Source: Halomonas sp. ALS9 (lineage in GTDB: Bacteria; Pseudomonadota; Gammaproteobacteria; Pseudomonadales; Halomonadaceae). From it: a DNA stretch of 64,000 nucleotides. The stretch spans positions 248,001 through 312,000 of the forward strand of contig NZ_LXRG01000233.1 of NCBI RefSeq assembly GCF_001651035.1, in the 5' to 3' direction. The notes beneath the pieces were generated by a model, which saw nothing but the letters and a program-made list of their open reading frames with translations, made no database searches and was not told where the DNA came from. Numbering within the stretch: the first letter of the stretch is position 1; each line of letters starts with the position of its first letter. Made by a program: the position numbers and the translations under genes. Shown here one piece after another: positions 17,995 to 26,583 of the stretch.

Positions 17995-19170
17995 ATGTTC
18001 GAATTGGTAGATAACGCACCCTCGAGCAGTGCGGTCATCAAAGTGGTTGGCGTTGGCGGCGGTGGCGGCAATGCTGTTAACCACATGGTCGAAAGCAATA
18101 TTGAAGGCGTTGAGTTTATCTGCGCTAACACTGACGCCCAGGCGCTCAAACGCTGTGCGGCGAAAACCGTGTTGCAACTGGGTAGCGAAATCACTAAAGG
18201 ATTAGGCGCAGGTGCCAATCCCGACGTGGGACGCCAGGCGGCAATGGAAGACCGCGAACGCATTGCGGAATTGCTGGTAGGCGCTGATATGGTGTTTATC
18301 ACTGCTGGTATGGGCGGTGGTACGGGCACTGGAGGTGCGCCGGTGGTTGCCCAGGTCGCCAAAGAGTTGGGGATTCTCACCGTTGCGGTGGTGACTCGCC
18401 CCTTCCCCTTTGAAGGGCCTAAGCGTATGCGCGCTGCTGAAGAGGGCATGAAAGAGCTCTCTGAGCACGTCGATTCGTTGATCACTATCCCTAACGAAAA
18501 ACTGCTTTCCGTATTGGGTAAGAATGCCACGCTACTGACGGCTTTTAGTGCCGCTAATGATGTGCTGTTGGGTGCTGTTCAAGGTATTGCAGAACTGATT
18601 ACCAGCCCAGGCATTATCAACGTTGACTTTGCCGATGTGCGCACCGTTATGTCTGAAATGGGCATGGCGATGATGGGCACCGGTGGTGCCACGGGCGAGA
18701 ATCGTGCTCGTGAAGCAGCTGAGAAGGCTATCCGTAGTCCGCTACTCGAAGATATTGATCTTCACGGTGCGCGCGGTATCTTGGTCAACATCACGGCTGG
18801 CCCCGATTTATCGATCGGCGAGTTCAACGATGTGGGCGCTACCGTGCAGGAGTTCGCTTCTCCAGATGCCACAATTGTTGTGGGCACCTCCATTGATATG
18901 GAAATGTCTGATGAGCTGCGCGTAACCGTTGTTGCCGCTGGCCTAGATGGGCAAAAACCTAAGGCGGCAGCGCGTGAACCCGCCCGTCGTTCAGCAGCAG
19001 AATCATCGGATTACCGCAAGCTGCAGCAGCCAACGGTGATGCGTCAGCAGGCAACTGCGCGCGCTGAAGCACCTGAAGCGTCCGCAAAGCCTCGTCCTGA
19101 AAAGCGTCGCGCTTCCGAGGCCGATGACTATCTGGACATCCCCGCGTTTCTACGCCGCCAGGCGGATTGA
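17995..19170 (+). CDS. ftsZ: Cell division GTPase FtsZ
   Basis: 391 residues, tubulin homologue forming the Z-ring. N-terminal 'IKVVGVGGGGGNAVNHMV', tubulin signature 'GMGGGTGTGGAPVVA', and the T7-loop region 'NVDFADVRTVMSEMG' are intact. A variable linker (about 320-375) leads to the conserved tail 'LDIPAFLRRQAD', which binds FtsA and ZipA. GGAGA upstream of the ATG. Last division gene before lpxC. Confidence 0.98.
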   Translation: MFELVDNAPSSSAVIKVVGVGGGGGNAVNHMVESNIEGVEFICANTDAQALKRCAAKTVLQLGSEITKGLGAGANPDVGRQAAMEDRERIAELLVGADMVFITAGMGGGTGTGGAPVVAQVAKELGILTVAVVTRPFPFEGPKRMRAAEEGMKELSEHVDSLITIPNEKLLSVLGKNATLLTAFSAANDVLLGAVQGIAELITSPGIINVDFADVRTVMSEMGMAMMGTGGATGENRAREAAEKAIRSPLLEDIDLHGARGILVNITAGPDLSIGEFNDVGATVQEFASPDATIVVGTSIDMEMSDELRVTVVAAGLDGQKPKAAAREPARRSAAESSDYRKLQQPTVMRQQATARAEAPEASAKPRPEKRRASEADDYLDIPAFLRRQAD

Positions 19171-19229
19171 TCCTCGACATCAGGCTCATTGCAACAGCGA
19201 GCGAGCGGTTTATTGGCTAAAACGCTCGT

Positions 19230-19259
19230 TTGCTGTTAAAGTGAACACTGTTTGATAAT
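19230..19259 (+). promoter_or_regulatory. Candidate sigma70 promoter for lpxC
   Basis: TTGCTG (19230-19235) and GATAAT (19254-19259) are separated by 18 nt, followed 45 nt later by the lpxC ATG. The -10 matches 5 of 6 consensus bases; the -35 only 3. It overlaps the 3' arm of an imperfect inverted repeat (about 19193-19236) after ftsZ. Reasonable by position; not proven. Confidence 0.4.
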
Positions 19260-19304
19260 TTTTCCCCTGCGGTTATTACCGTCATTAGAGTTCGGCTACT
19301 ATCC

Positions 19305-20216
19305 ATGATCAGACAACGCACCCTACAAAACGTCATTCGTGCCACCGGAGTGGGCCTGCATTCTGGCAAAAAAGTCCACCTCGCTCTGCGTCCGGCGCCG
19401 GCCAATACTGGGATTGTGTTTGTCAGAACCGATTTGGATCCCGTTGTGCACGTTCCCGCGCGGGCAGAATTGGTTGAAGATACCAAGCTATGTACCGCCC
19501 TTGTTCTCAATGGGGTGAAGGTAGCTACCGTTGAGCACCTGATGTCAGCATTCGCTGGATTGGGAATCGACAATGCTTATGTAGACGTTAGCGAACCTGA
19601 AGTGCCCATTATGGACGGTAGCGCAAGCCCGTTTGTGTTTTTGATTCAGTCAGCCGGTATTTTGGAACAGGATGCGGCTAAGAAGTTTATTCGAATCAAG
19701 CACCGCGTGGCGGTGACTGATGGCGATAAAGAAGCCGTTTTCTTGCCTCATCAAGGGTTCAAAGTCTCGTTTGCCATCGATTTTGATCACCCCGTTTTTG
19801 AGCAGCAAAAACAGACCGCGCTGATCGACTTCTCGACCACGTCCTTCGTTAAAGAAGTTTCCCGCGCGCGTACGTTTGGATTTATGCGCGACTTAGAGTT
19901 TTTACGCTCTAATAATCTGGCGTTAGGGGGAAGCTTAGACAACGCTATTGTAGTTGACGATTACCGTATCGTTAACGAAGGCGGTCTGCGCTACGAAGAT
20001 GAGTTCGTTAAGCATAAAGTGTTGGATGCTATTGGTGACTTGTATCAATTGGGGTATAGCTTGATCGGGGAGTTCCGGGGGGTGAAATCTGGTCACGCGC
20101 TCAATAATCAGCTGTGCCGCGAGTTGTTGGCGCAGCCCGATGCTTTTGAAATTGTCACCTTTGAAGAAGACAAGGCGGTTGCACCTATTTCTTACGCCGC
20201 ACCCGCCATGGCCTGA
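19305..20216 (+). CDS. lpxC: UDP-3-O-acyl-N-acetylglucosamine deacetylase LpxC
   Basis: 303 residues, the zinc enzyme catalysing the committed step of lipid A synthesis. Start 'MIRQRTLQNVIRATGVGLHSG' is family-typical. Zinc and catalytic residues lie in 'VATVEHLMSAFAGLGIDN' (His) and 'FVKHKVLDAIGDLYQLG' (His, Asp). Ends 'APISYAAPAMA'. Followed by a strong terminator, so it is the last gene of the dcw-side transcript. Position after ftsZ is as in E. coli. Confidence 0.97.
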   Translation: MIRQRTLQNVIRATGVGLHSGKKVHLALRPAPANTGIVFVRTDLDPVVHVPARAELVEDTKLCTALVLNGVKVATVEHLMSAFAGLGIDNAYVDVSEPEVPIMDGSASPFVFLIQSAGILEQDAAKKFIRIKHRVAVTDGDKEAVFLPHQGFKVSFAIDFDHPVFEQQKQTALIDFSTTSFVKEVSRARTFGFMRDLEFLRSNNLALGGSLDNAIVVDDYRIVNEGGLRYEDEFVKHKVLDAIGDLYQLGYSLIGEFRGVKSGHALNNQLCRELLAQPDAFEIVTFEEDKAVAPISYAAPAMA

Positions 20217-20273
20217 TGTAGGATTGGGCTAGCTCTTACTTTAGTGCGTGCAATTTGCACTTTGTTTTGGCTT

Positions 20274-20308
20274 ATAAAGCATCGCTCAGGCGGTGCTTTA
20301 TGTTTTTT
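20274..20308 (+). terminator. Rho-independent terminator after lpxC
   Basis: A 12-bp stem, 20274-20285 with 20290-20301 (one G-U pair), TCAG loop, then GTTTTTT. Strong and correctly placed 57 nt after lpxC. It separates lpxC transcription from the downstream small ORF-secA unit and faces the convergent dciA gene. Confidence 0.88.
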
Positions 20309-20362
20309 AGGGCGGGGATAATATAGCCGTAACTCTGTTTGGCTAAGAAATCAGTGTGGACG

Positions 20363-20827
20363 TTACTTGGTGGGTGGCCTGGCATGAGACGCAAGCCGTT
20401 CCAAGGCACGTTTAAGTGCAGGATTGGTGGTGTCTTCAGCGCACTCAGCTAGCGTTTTTCCCGCATCGGCTGACAGGCTGCGTGTGTTTCGCTTTGGTGC
20501 CACAATAGGGCGCACGGGGCGGACTTTAAAGGTAAAACCGCTCACCCCTTCAAAGCCAGGCAGTTGATGAAGTAGTTCTAATAGACGTCGTTGTTCAAAG
20601 CGTAACCACGTCAACCAGCTCGCCTGACCACTAATCAGGGTTAAGCGACCTTCGCTAAAGCCACCCACAAAAATATGCTCACGCATCTCTTCGGGCAAGT
20701 GGGCGCGCAAGTGGCGTTGAGCCTGATCGATTAAGCGAGACAGGCGCATTAGTTGATTAATATCGCCCGACTTTGAGAGCAAGCGGGCGATGGGCTGGGC
20801 GCGCGAACGCTTAACCTTTATACTCAT
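20363..20827 (-). CDS. dciA: DciA-like protein (DUF721), replicative helicase loading factor
   Basis: 154 residues from the ATG at 20825-20827, preceded by AGGAA; a longer in-frame start at 20920 adds residues without family match. The DUF721 core is visible as 'PIARLLSKSGDINQLMRLSRLIDQAQRHLRAHLPEEMREHIFVGGFSEGRL' read in pieces, with the conserved 'ASWLTWLRFEQRRLLELL'. In bacteria lacking DnaC, DciA assists loading of DnaB at replication start. Absent from E. coli, present near lpxC in Pseudomonas-like genomes. It is convergent with lpxC and divergent (114 nt) from the small ORF before secA. Confidence 0.82.
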   Translation of the reverse strand: MSIKVKRSRAQPIARLLSKSGDINQLMRLSRLIDQAQRHLRAHLPEEMREHIFVGGFSEGRLTLISGQASWLTWLRFEQRRLLELLHQLPGFEGVSGFTFKVRPVRPIVAPKRNTRSLSADAGKTLAECAEDTTNPALKRALERLASHARPPTK

Positions 20828-20941
20828 ACGCTTAATTCCTGGGGTGCTGCTATTTAAGGCACCACCACTGCTAATGGCGTCGGCCACTTTTGCCGATGGC
20901 CGATTGGTTAACTTTACCACGCTCAGGAGCCGGTCTACAGC

Positions 20942-21304
20942 ATGTCACCTACGCTTGATGTTCAATCAGCTTTGCCGCGGCGCCATCGCCGTCACGGTTT
21001 AGCGCGTTGGTGGCTGGCGGGTCTGTTAGTGAGCTGCCTTTTACCCGCCAGTTTAAGCCCTGCCGATGCGTTCCGCGGTGGCGAGCGTAGCGTTACTATC
21101 TGTTTCTGGGTGCCGGCGATTTTACGCGCGCAGTCCCACTGGGTTGCCAAGCGACGGCGTGCCCTGCAACGCTGGGCTCAAAGCCCCCAGCGCTTCGCGC
21201 CTGTACGCCGTCTTTGTCACTGGCTAGCCCCTCTGGCTATGCTGGTCGCCGCGCGGGATGTCTTGACCCAGCGCGGCCCGCCTTCCCACCGAGTCTGTCG
21301 TTAA
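20942..21304 (+). CDS. Candidate secretion-monitor arrest peptide upstream of secA (SecM analogue)
   Basis: 120 residues; no family recognised. ATG 20942 has AGGAG about 12 nt upstream. The N-terminus is a good Sec signal: basic 'PRRHRRHG', hydrophobic 'WWLAGLLVSCLLPASL', then 'SPADA' as cleavage region near residue 43. The rest is very basic and Trp-rich. Residues 111-114 are Arg-Gly-Pro-Pro, six residues before the stop (tail SHRVCR). Stalling motifs of SecM (RAGP) and of the ApdA/ApdP class (RAPG/RAPP) are similar and also near the C-terminus. It lies between lpxC and secA, exactly where E. coli carries secM, and 88 nt before secA. Existence of the gene is likely; arrest function is inference. 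Confidence 0.65.
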   Translation: MSPTLDVQSALPRRHRRHGLARWWLAGLLVSCLLPASLSPADAFRGGERSVTICFWVPAILRAQSHWVAKRRRALQRWAQSPQRFAPVRRLCHWLAPLAMLVAARDVLTQRGPPSHRVCR

Positions 21305-21317
21305 TACACCTCTTTGT

Positions 21318-21343
21318 GCATGCTCTGCAGATAAAGAGCATGC
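21318..21343 (+). promoter_or_regulatory. secA leader hairpin
   Basis: GCATGCTCT (21318-21326) pairs perfectly with AGAGCATGC (21335-21343) around an 8-nt loop, between the small ORF stop and secA. There is no U-tract, so it is not a typical terminator. secA itself has only a weak ribosome site (TTGGA, 21382-21386), set in a weak AU-rich stem. In E. coli, RNA structure between secM and secA controls secA translation; an analogous role here is inferred from position. Confidence 0.55.
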
Positions 21344-21392
21344 CGTAAAAGGGCAAAGTCCGATGGGACGCTCGTGAATATTTGGATATTTC

Positions 21393-24125
21393 ATGCTTAA
21401 TAATTTATTACGTAAAGTCGTTGGTTCTAAAAATGACCGCGACGTTAAACGCATGCACAAGAATGTGCCGCAGATCAATGCCTTGGAAGCAGAGCTTGAG
21501 GCGATTAGCGATGCGGAGCTGCAAGGAAAGACGGCCGAACTGCGCCAGCGTTTAGAAGCCGGTGAGTCTCTTGATGCACTGCTAGCGCCAGCTTTTGCGA
21601 TCGTTCGAGAAGCCAGTAAGCGCGTTATGGGCATGCGCCACTTTGATGTGCAGATGGTGGGGGGCATGACCCTGCACCGTGGTCGAATCGCAGAAATGAA
21701 AACCGGTGAAGGTAAAACGCTGGTAGCGACGCTGGCGGTGTATCTAAATGCGCTGCCGGGTAAAGGTGTGCACGTAGTTACAGTGAACGACTACCTGGCG
21801 CGTCGTGATGCCGAGTGGATGCGTCCGCTATATGAATTTCTGGGTCTTTCCATTGGCGTCATTTTCTCTGGGCAGACTGGCGAAGAGAAGCGTCATGCGT
21901 ATCAGTGCGATATTACCTATGGCACCAACAACGAATTCGGTTTCGATTATCTGCGCGATAACATGGCGTTTTCGTTAGAAGATAAAGTACAGCGTGGCCT
22001 GCATTATGCAATTGTCGATGAAGTTGACTCGATTCTTATCGATGAAGCGCGCACGCCGCTGATTATTTCCGGCGCGGTAGATGAAAATACCGACCTGTAT
22101 AAAGTCGTTAATCAACTTGCCCAGCAGCTCGAGAAAGGCGAAGAGATTGAAGATGAAGAGGCCACGGTGGTCGGTGACTTCTTAGTCGATGAAAAGCAGA
22201 AGCAGGTAGAGCTAACGGAGCAGGGGCATAATAAAGTTGAAGAGCTGATGCGCGCTGAAGGCTTATTGGGCGATGAAGAGTCCCTGTACGCGGCGCAAAA
22301 TCTTAACTTGCTTCAGCATATGCACTCAGCCCTGCGTGCCCGCTACCTGTATAACCGTGATGTCGACTACATCGTATCTGAAGGCCAGGTGGTGATCGTT
22401 GATGAGCACACCGGTCGTTCAATGCCAGGGCGCCGCTGGTCAGAAGGGCTACACCAAGCAGTTGAAGCCAAAGAGGGCGTCACGGTGCAGCGCGAAAGCC
22501 AAACGCTAGCCTCCACGACCTTCCAGAACTACTTCCGGCTATATGAAAAATTAGCCGGTATGACCGGTACGGCAGATACTGAAGCCTTTGAGTTTCGTCA
22601 AATTTACGGCCTTGATGTGGTGGTGATTCCTACCAACCGGCCATTGGCTCGTAAAGACCTCAACGACCTGGTTTATTTGAGCGCTGAAGAGAAGTACGAA
22701 GCGATCATCAAAGATGTCAAAACCGAGACCGAAGCCGGTCGACCGGTGCTGGTGGGTACGGCGTCTATTGAGACATCCGAGTACCTTGCCAAGCTGATGC
22801 GCGAGGCAGGCCTGACGTTTAACGTGCTTAACGCCAAACAGCACCAGAGCGAAGCCGAGATTATTGCTCAGGCAGGCCGTCCGGGGGCGATTACCATCGC
22901 CACTAATATGGCCGGTCGTGGCACCGATATCGTCCTAGGGGGTAATTGGGAAGCCGAAGTTGCCAAATTGCAAAACCCTAGCCAAGAGCAAGTTGAAGCG
23001 CTAAAAGCCGAATGGCAAGCGCGTCACGATGGCGTGCTGGCCGCGGGTGGCCTGCACGTGGTGGGGTCTGAGCGCCACGAGTCCCGGCGTATCGATAATC
23101 AACTGCGTGGCCGTGCCGGGCGCCAGGGTGATCCTGGCTCGACACGGTTCTTCTTGTCGCTTGAAGATAGCCTGATGCGGCTGTTTGGCTCTGATCGCGT
23201 TAAGCGCTTGATGCAGGCGTTGGGTCTTGAGCACGGCGAAGCCATTGAGCACAAAATGGTTTCTAATGCTGTCGAGCGTGCTCAGAAGAAAGTCGAAGGG
23301 CGTAACTTTGATATTCGTAAGCAGCTGCTTGAGTATGATGACGTTGCTAACGATCAGCGCCGTGTGATCTACGATCAGCGCAATGAAATTCTGGCTGCGG
23401 ACGATGTTGCCGATGCTGTCATTGGTATCCGTGAGGAGGTAATGGAGACGGCTATCAGCGATTACGTGCCGCCCCAGAGCCTGCCTGAGCAGTGGGATCT
23501 GCCCGGTTTGGAAGCGCACCTGAAAACCGAATTTAACCTTGAAGCTCCCGTGGTTAAATGGGCTGCCGAGGATGACCGTTTCAGTGAAGAGCAACTGCGC
23601 GAACGGCTTCAGACGATGCATCGCGAGGCCTATGCAGCCAAAATCGAGGCGGCGGGTGAGAAGCTGATTCGCCGCTTTGAGAAGCAGGTCATGCTGCAAG
23701 TGCTGGATACGCGTTGGAAAGAGCACCTTCAGTCGATGGATCACCTGCGTCGCGGTATCCATCTGCGTGGCTATGCTCAGAAAAACCCTAAGCAAGAGTA
23801 CAAGCGTGAATCCTTTGAGCTCTTCCAGCATCTGCTAGAGCATATTAAAGCCGATGTGACGCGCATCCTGAGCCATGTTCAGGTTCGTCAGCCCGAGGAA
23901 GTAGACGCCCTTGAGCAACAGCGTCGCGAAGCGCTGGCCCGGGAGACTGCCACGGCGGCTAGCCGTCATGACGCTCCGGCCCAGGAGCTGTCCGAAGCCG
24001 AACAGGAAGCGCCTGGTGTAGATGGGCGTCCTGTGCGTCGCGAAGGCCCTAAAGTTGGCCGCAACGACCCCTGTTTTTGTGGCTCGGGTAAAAAGTACAA
24101 GCAGTGCTGTGGAAAACTAAGCTAA
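21393..24125 (+). CDS. secA: Preprotein translocase ATPase SecA
   Basis: 910 residues, full length. Drives secretory proteins through SecYEG using ATP. Start 'MLNNLLRKVVGSKNDRDVKRM' aligns with the E. coli N-terminus. Walker A 'MKTGEGKTLVAT', 'VNDYLARRDAEWM', Walker B region 'AIVDEVDSILIDEARTPLI', 'GMTGTADTEAFEF', 'ATNMAGRGTDIVLGG' and the arginine-finger region 'NQLRGRAGRQGDPGSTRF' are present. C-terminal zinc tail 'NDPCFCGSGKKYKQCCG' uses four Cys (last pair CC rather than the common CH). The weak ribosome site fits regulated translation from the upstream ORF. Confidence 0.98.
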   Translation: MLNNLLRKVVGSKNDRDVKRMHKNVPQINALEAELEAISDAELQGKTAELRQRLEAGESLDALLAPAFAIVREASKRVMGMRHFDVQMVGGMTLHRGRIAEMKTGEGKTLVATLAVYLNALPGKGVHVVTVNDYLARRDAEWMRPLYEFLGLSIGVIFSGQTGEEKRHAYQCDITYGTNNEFGFDYLRDNMAFSLEDKVQRGLHYAIVDEVDSILIDEARTPLIISGAVDENTDLYKVVNQLAQQLEKGEEIEDEEATVVGDFLVDEKQKQVELTEQGHNKVEELMRAEGLLGDEESLYAAQNLNLLQHMHSALRARYLYNRDVDYIVSEGQVVIVDEHTGRSMPGRRWSEGLHQAVEAKEGVTVQRESQTLASTTFQNYFRLYEKLAGMTGTADTEAFEFRQIYGLDVVVIPTNRPLARKDLNDLVYLSAEEKYEAIIKDVKTETEAGRPVLVGTASIETSEYLAKLMREAGLTFNVLNAKQHQSEAEIIAQAGRPGAITIATNMAGRGTDIVLGGNWEAEVAKLQNPSQEQVEALKAEWQARHDGVLAAGGLHVVGSERHESRRIDNQLRGRAGRQGDPGSTRFFLSLEDSLMRLFGSDRVKRLMQALGLEHGEAIEHKMVSNAVERAQKKVEGRNFDIRKQLLEYDDVANDQRRVIYDQRNEILAADDVADAVIGIREEVMETAISDYVPPQSLPEQWDLPGLEAHLKTEFNLEAPVVKWAAEDDRFSEEQLRERLQTMHREAYAAKIEAAGEKLIRRFEKQVMLQVLDTRWKEHLQSMDHLRRGIHLRGYAQKNPKQEYKRESFELFQHLLEHIKADVTRILSHVQVRQPEEVDALEQQRREALARETATAASRHDAPAQELSEAEQEAPGVDGRPVRREGPKVGRNDPCFCGSGKKYKQCCGKLS

Positions 24126-24180
24126 CGGCGCCCGTTTTGAGATGCTCTGTGAAACGGTCTTTGTCTATTAGGAGAGAATC

Positions 24181-25410
24181 ATGGCGGTTGGAAACACTTC
24201 CTTTCCAGAGTTACCACCCCTAGAAGGGGTGCGCCTGGGGGTTGCAATGGCGGGTATCAAAAAGCCGGATCGCCGTGATTTGGTGGTGATTGAACTGCCC
24301 GAGACCGCGACGGTATCAGGGGTCTTTACCCGAAATGCGTTCTGCGCAGCGCCGGTGGTGCTGGCGAAGCAGCACCTTGAGCAGTGTCGTGCAGAAGGCC
24401 GTGCACCGCGCTACTGGCTGATTAACACCGGTAACGCTAACGCAGGTACCGGTGAGACAGGCTTGCGCGATGCGCGTGCTAGCTGTGCTGAACTGGCCAA
24501 ACAGGCAGGCGTGTCTGAGCAAGATGTACTGCCATTTTCAACTGGCGTGATTGGTGAGCCGTTGCCGATGGATCGCCTGTTAGCTGGCATGGCGCCAGCG
24601 CTAGAAAGTCTGGCCAGCGACGCTGTGGCTTGGGAGCTCGCAGGCCAAGGTATTCTAACCACCGATACCCGTCCCAAAGGGGCTACCGTCACGCTGGAAG
24701 TGGGTGGACAGCAGGTGACGATTAATGGCATCGCCAAAGGGTCGGGCATGATCAAGCCCAATATGGCCACCATGTTGGGGTTTGTGGTGACCGATGCGGC
24801 TATCGAAGCACCACTATTGGATCGCCTGCTGCGCGAAACGGTTGATCGCTCGTTCAACTGCATTACGGTGGACAGCGACACATCAACCAATGACGCGTGC
24901 ATGTTAGCGGCAACCGGTACTGGCCCTAGCATTGTCGAAGATGAACAGATAGCCGTTTTTAGCAACGCCTTGCAGCGAGTAATGACCGAACTGGCCCAAG
25001 CAATTATTCGCGACGCAGAAGGTTCAACGAAATTCGTTACTCTTCAGGTGGGCGAAGCTAAAAGCCGTCAAGAGGCGCTTGATGTGGCCTTCACCGTTGC
25101 TCACTCACCGCTGGTTAAAACCGCGCTTTACGCTTCAGATGCTAACTGGGGACGTATTTTGGCGGCTGTGGGGCGAGCACCTGTGAGTGAGTTTGATGTC
25201 AATCGTGTGGTGATTGATTTGGGTGATGTACGCTTAGTTGAAAATGGCGGACGTGCTGCAGGTTATACCGAAGCAGCGGGGAGCGCCGTGATGGCGCAGT
25301 CAGAAATTACTATTCGCATTAATTTGGGGCGCGGTGAGGAAAGTGCCACGGTATGGACTTCCGACCTCTCCCATGACTATGTATCTATCAACGCGGATTA
25401 CCGCAGCTAG
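24181..25410 (+). CDS. argJ: Bifunctional glutamate N-acetyltransferase / amino-acid acetyltransferase ArgJ
   Basis: 409 residues. In arginine synthesis it transfers acetyl from N-acetylornithine to glutamate and may also use acetyl-CoA. The autocleavage site is in 'KGSGMIKPNMATMLGF', where the Thr of MATML becomes the N-terminal nucleophile of the beta chain. 'CITVDSDTSTNDACMLAATG' and 'AIIRDAEGSTKFVTLQV' are family motifs. Start ATG follows AGGAGA. It sits between secA and the mutT-like gene, which are adjacent in E. coli. Confidence 0.96.
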   Translation: MAVGNTSFPELPPLEGVRLGVAMAGIKKPDRRDLVVIELPETATVSGVFTRNAFCAAPVVLAKQHLEQCRAEGRAPRYWLINTGNANAGTGETGLRDARASCAELAKQAGVSEQDVLPFSTGVIGEPLPMDRLLAGMAPALESLASDAVAWELAGQGILTTDTRPKGATVTLEVGGQQVTINGIAKGSGMIKPNMATMLGFVVTDAAIEAPLLDRLLRETVDRSFNCITVDSDTSTNDACMLAATGTGPSIVEDEQIAVFSNALQRVMTELAQAIIRDAEGSTKFVTLQVGEAKSRQEALDVAFTVAHSPLVKTALYASDANWGRILAAVGRAPVSEFDVNRVVIDLGDVRLVENGGRAAGYTEAAGSAVMAQSEITIRINLGRGEESATVWTSDLSHDYVSINADYRS

Positions 25411-25473
25411 CCAGTTGTCCCCCTGGGGTCGTGGTATTAGCTGGCCGTGGTAATGGGCATACGCAGCGAGATA

Positions 25474-25500
25474 GCACCAATGCCTTATAGGCGTTGGTGC
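25474..25500 (+). promoter_or_regulatory. Perfect 12-bp hairpin between argJ and the Nudix-ThiE gene
   Basis: 25474-25485 pairs with 25489-25500 (arms begin GCACCAA and end TTGGTGC; one G-U pair) with a 3-nt loop, 36 nt before the next start codon. No U-tract follows, so a terminator is unlikely; it may be an RNA-processing or stability element, or an operator-like inverted repeat. Confidence 0.45.
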
Positions 25501-25536
25501 GCGCAGTGGATAAAGACGTAACGAGTATATGAGTCT

Positions 25537-26493
25537 ATGAGCATAAAGGTAAAACGACGGGTTCACGTCGCGGCAGCTGCGATTATTAGCGCCGATCAAA
25601 AGCAAGTACTGATCGCTCGTCGGCCATCAAACGTTGATCATGGCGGGTTGTGGGAGTTTCCGGGCGGTAAATTGGCCCCTTATGAAACTGGTCTTGAAGG
25701 GCTAAAGCGTGAGCTGCACGAAGAGCTGGGCGTTGAGATTGTTAGTGCCCAGCCACTGATTCGTGTCCACCATGAGTATCCCGACAAGCACATCCTACTT
25801 GATGTATGGCAGGTGCATGAGTTTGCTGGTGAGCCCTTTGGTCGTGAAGGACAGGCGGTGCGTTGGGTACCTATGAGCGAGCTCTCCAACTACCCCTTCC
25901 CAGCGGCTAATCTGCCGATCCTGAGAGCGGTAAGGTTGCCTACCGAGTATCTAATTACCGGGGAGGAAGCCATTGATGCGCATTTCGATGCGTCTTTGGA
26001 GCGCGCGCTGCGTGAAGATAACATTCGGCTGGTACAGCTGCGCGCCAAGCAGTTGGATGAAGCTGCTTATCTAGCCCGTGCCCAACGTGCATTGAGTTTG
26101 TGCCGTGAGCACGGCGCGCGACTGCTACTCAATGGTGAGCCAACGCTGCTCGATCACATTGATGCCGATGGTATTCATTTGACCAGCGAGCGTTTGATGC
26201 AGCTTGAGCGTCGTCCGATTGCCGAAAGCAAGTGGCTGTCAGCGTCGACACACAACCAGACGCAGCTTACCCAAGCGGCGGTGCTGGGCTGCGACTTTGT
26301 TAGCCTGTCGCCGCTGCGCACCACGCCGTCGCACCCCGAAGTGTTCCCGCTCGGGTGGCATGATTTTCAGCAGTTGGTCGAGCGCGCAGGCATGCCGGTG
26401 TTTGCCCTTGGCGGTATGACGCGCTTTGACGCTAATCACGCTCGTGCTGTGGGCGCTCAAGGAATTGCCTCAATCCGCGATTTCTGGAAATAA
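25537..26493 (+). CDS. Nudix hydrolase fused to a ThiE/TenI-like domain (MutT-related)
   Basis: 318 residues in two domains. Residues 1-130 are a MutT-type Nudix domain with the Nudix box 'GGKLAPYETGLEGLKRELHEELGV' seen in parts (GG...E...REL.EELG), expected to hydrolyse oxidised nucleotides such as 8-oxo-dGTP. From about 145 onward is a thiamine-phosphate-synthase/TenI-like barrel ('IRLVQLRAKQLDEAAYL', 'DADGIHLTSERLM', 'DFVSLSPLRTTPSHPE', 'VFALGGMTRFDANHA'). The same fusion is known in pseudomonads. The catalytic role of the second domain is uncertain. Followed by a bidirectional terminator. Confidence 0.88.
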   Translation: MSIKVKRRVHVAAAAIISADQKQVLIARRPSNVDHGGLWEFPGGKLAPYETGLEGLKRELHEELGVEIVSAQPLIRVHHEYPDKHILLDVWQVHEFAGEPFGREGQAVRWVPMSELSNYPFPAANLPILRAVRLPTEYLITGEEAIDAHFDASLERALREDNIRLVQLRAKQLDEAAYLARAQRALSLCREHGARLLLNGEPTLLDHIDADGIHLTSERLMQLERRPIAESKWLSASTHNQTQLTQAAVLGCDFVSLSPLRTTPSHPEVFPLGWHDFQQLVERAGMPVFALGGMTRFDANHARAVGAQGIASIRDFWK

Positions 26494-26515
26494 CCCAGCT
26501 CATCAATCTGTAATG

Positions 26516-26559
26516 AAAAACGCCTGCCTGGATCGTTATCCAAGTCAGGCGTTTTTTTT
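26516..26559. terminator. Bidirectional rho-independent terminator
   Basis: A long stem starting AAAAACGCCTG and ending CAGGCGTTTTTTTT with an inner GGAT/ATCC helix. A-run on one side and T-run on the other let it work on both strands, ending the Nudix-ThiE gene (+) and the convergent aguB gene (-). Confidence 0.88.
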
Positions 26560-26583
26560 GTTTAGCAAGCAACCGAAGGTGTC

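Noticed and set aside
19193..19236. Terminator after ftsZ
   Set aside because: The inverted repeat is imperfect with bulges and has no U-tract; more likely a part of the lpxC promoter region.
20828..20920. N-terminal extension of DciA by 31 residues
   Set aside because: Family homology begins after the ATG at 20827, which has its own ribosome site; the extension lies in the divergent promoter region.
23001..23831. 276-codon ORF opposite secA
   Set aside because: Fully antisense to conserved SecA coding sequence; a shadow frame.
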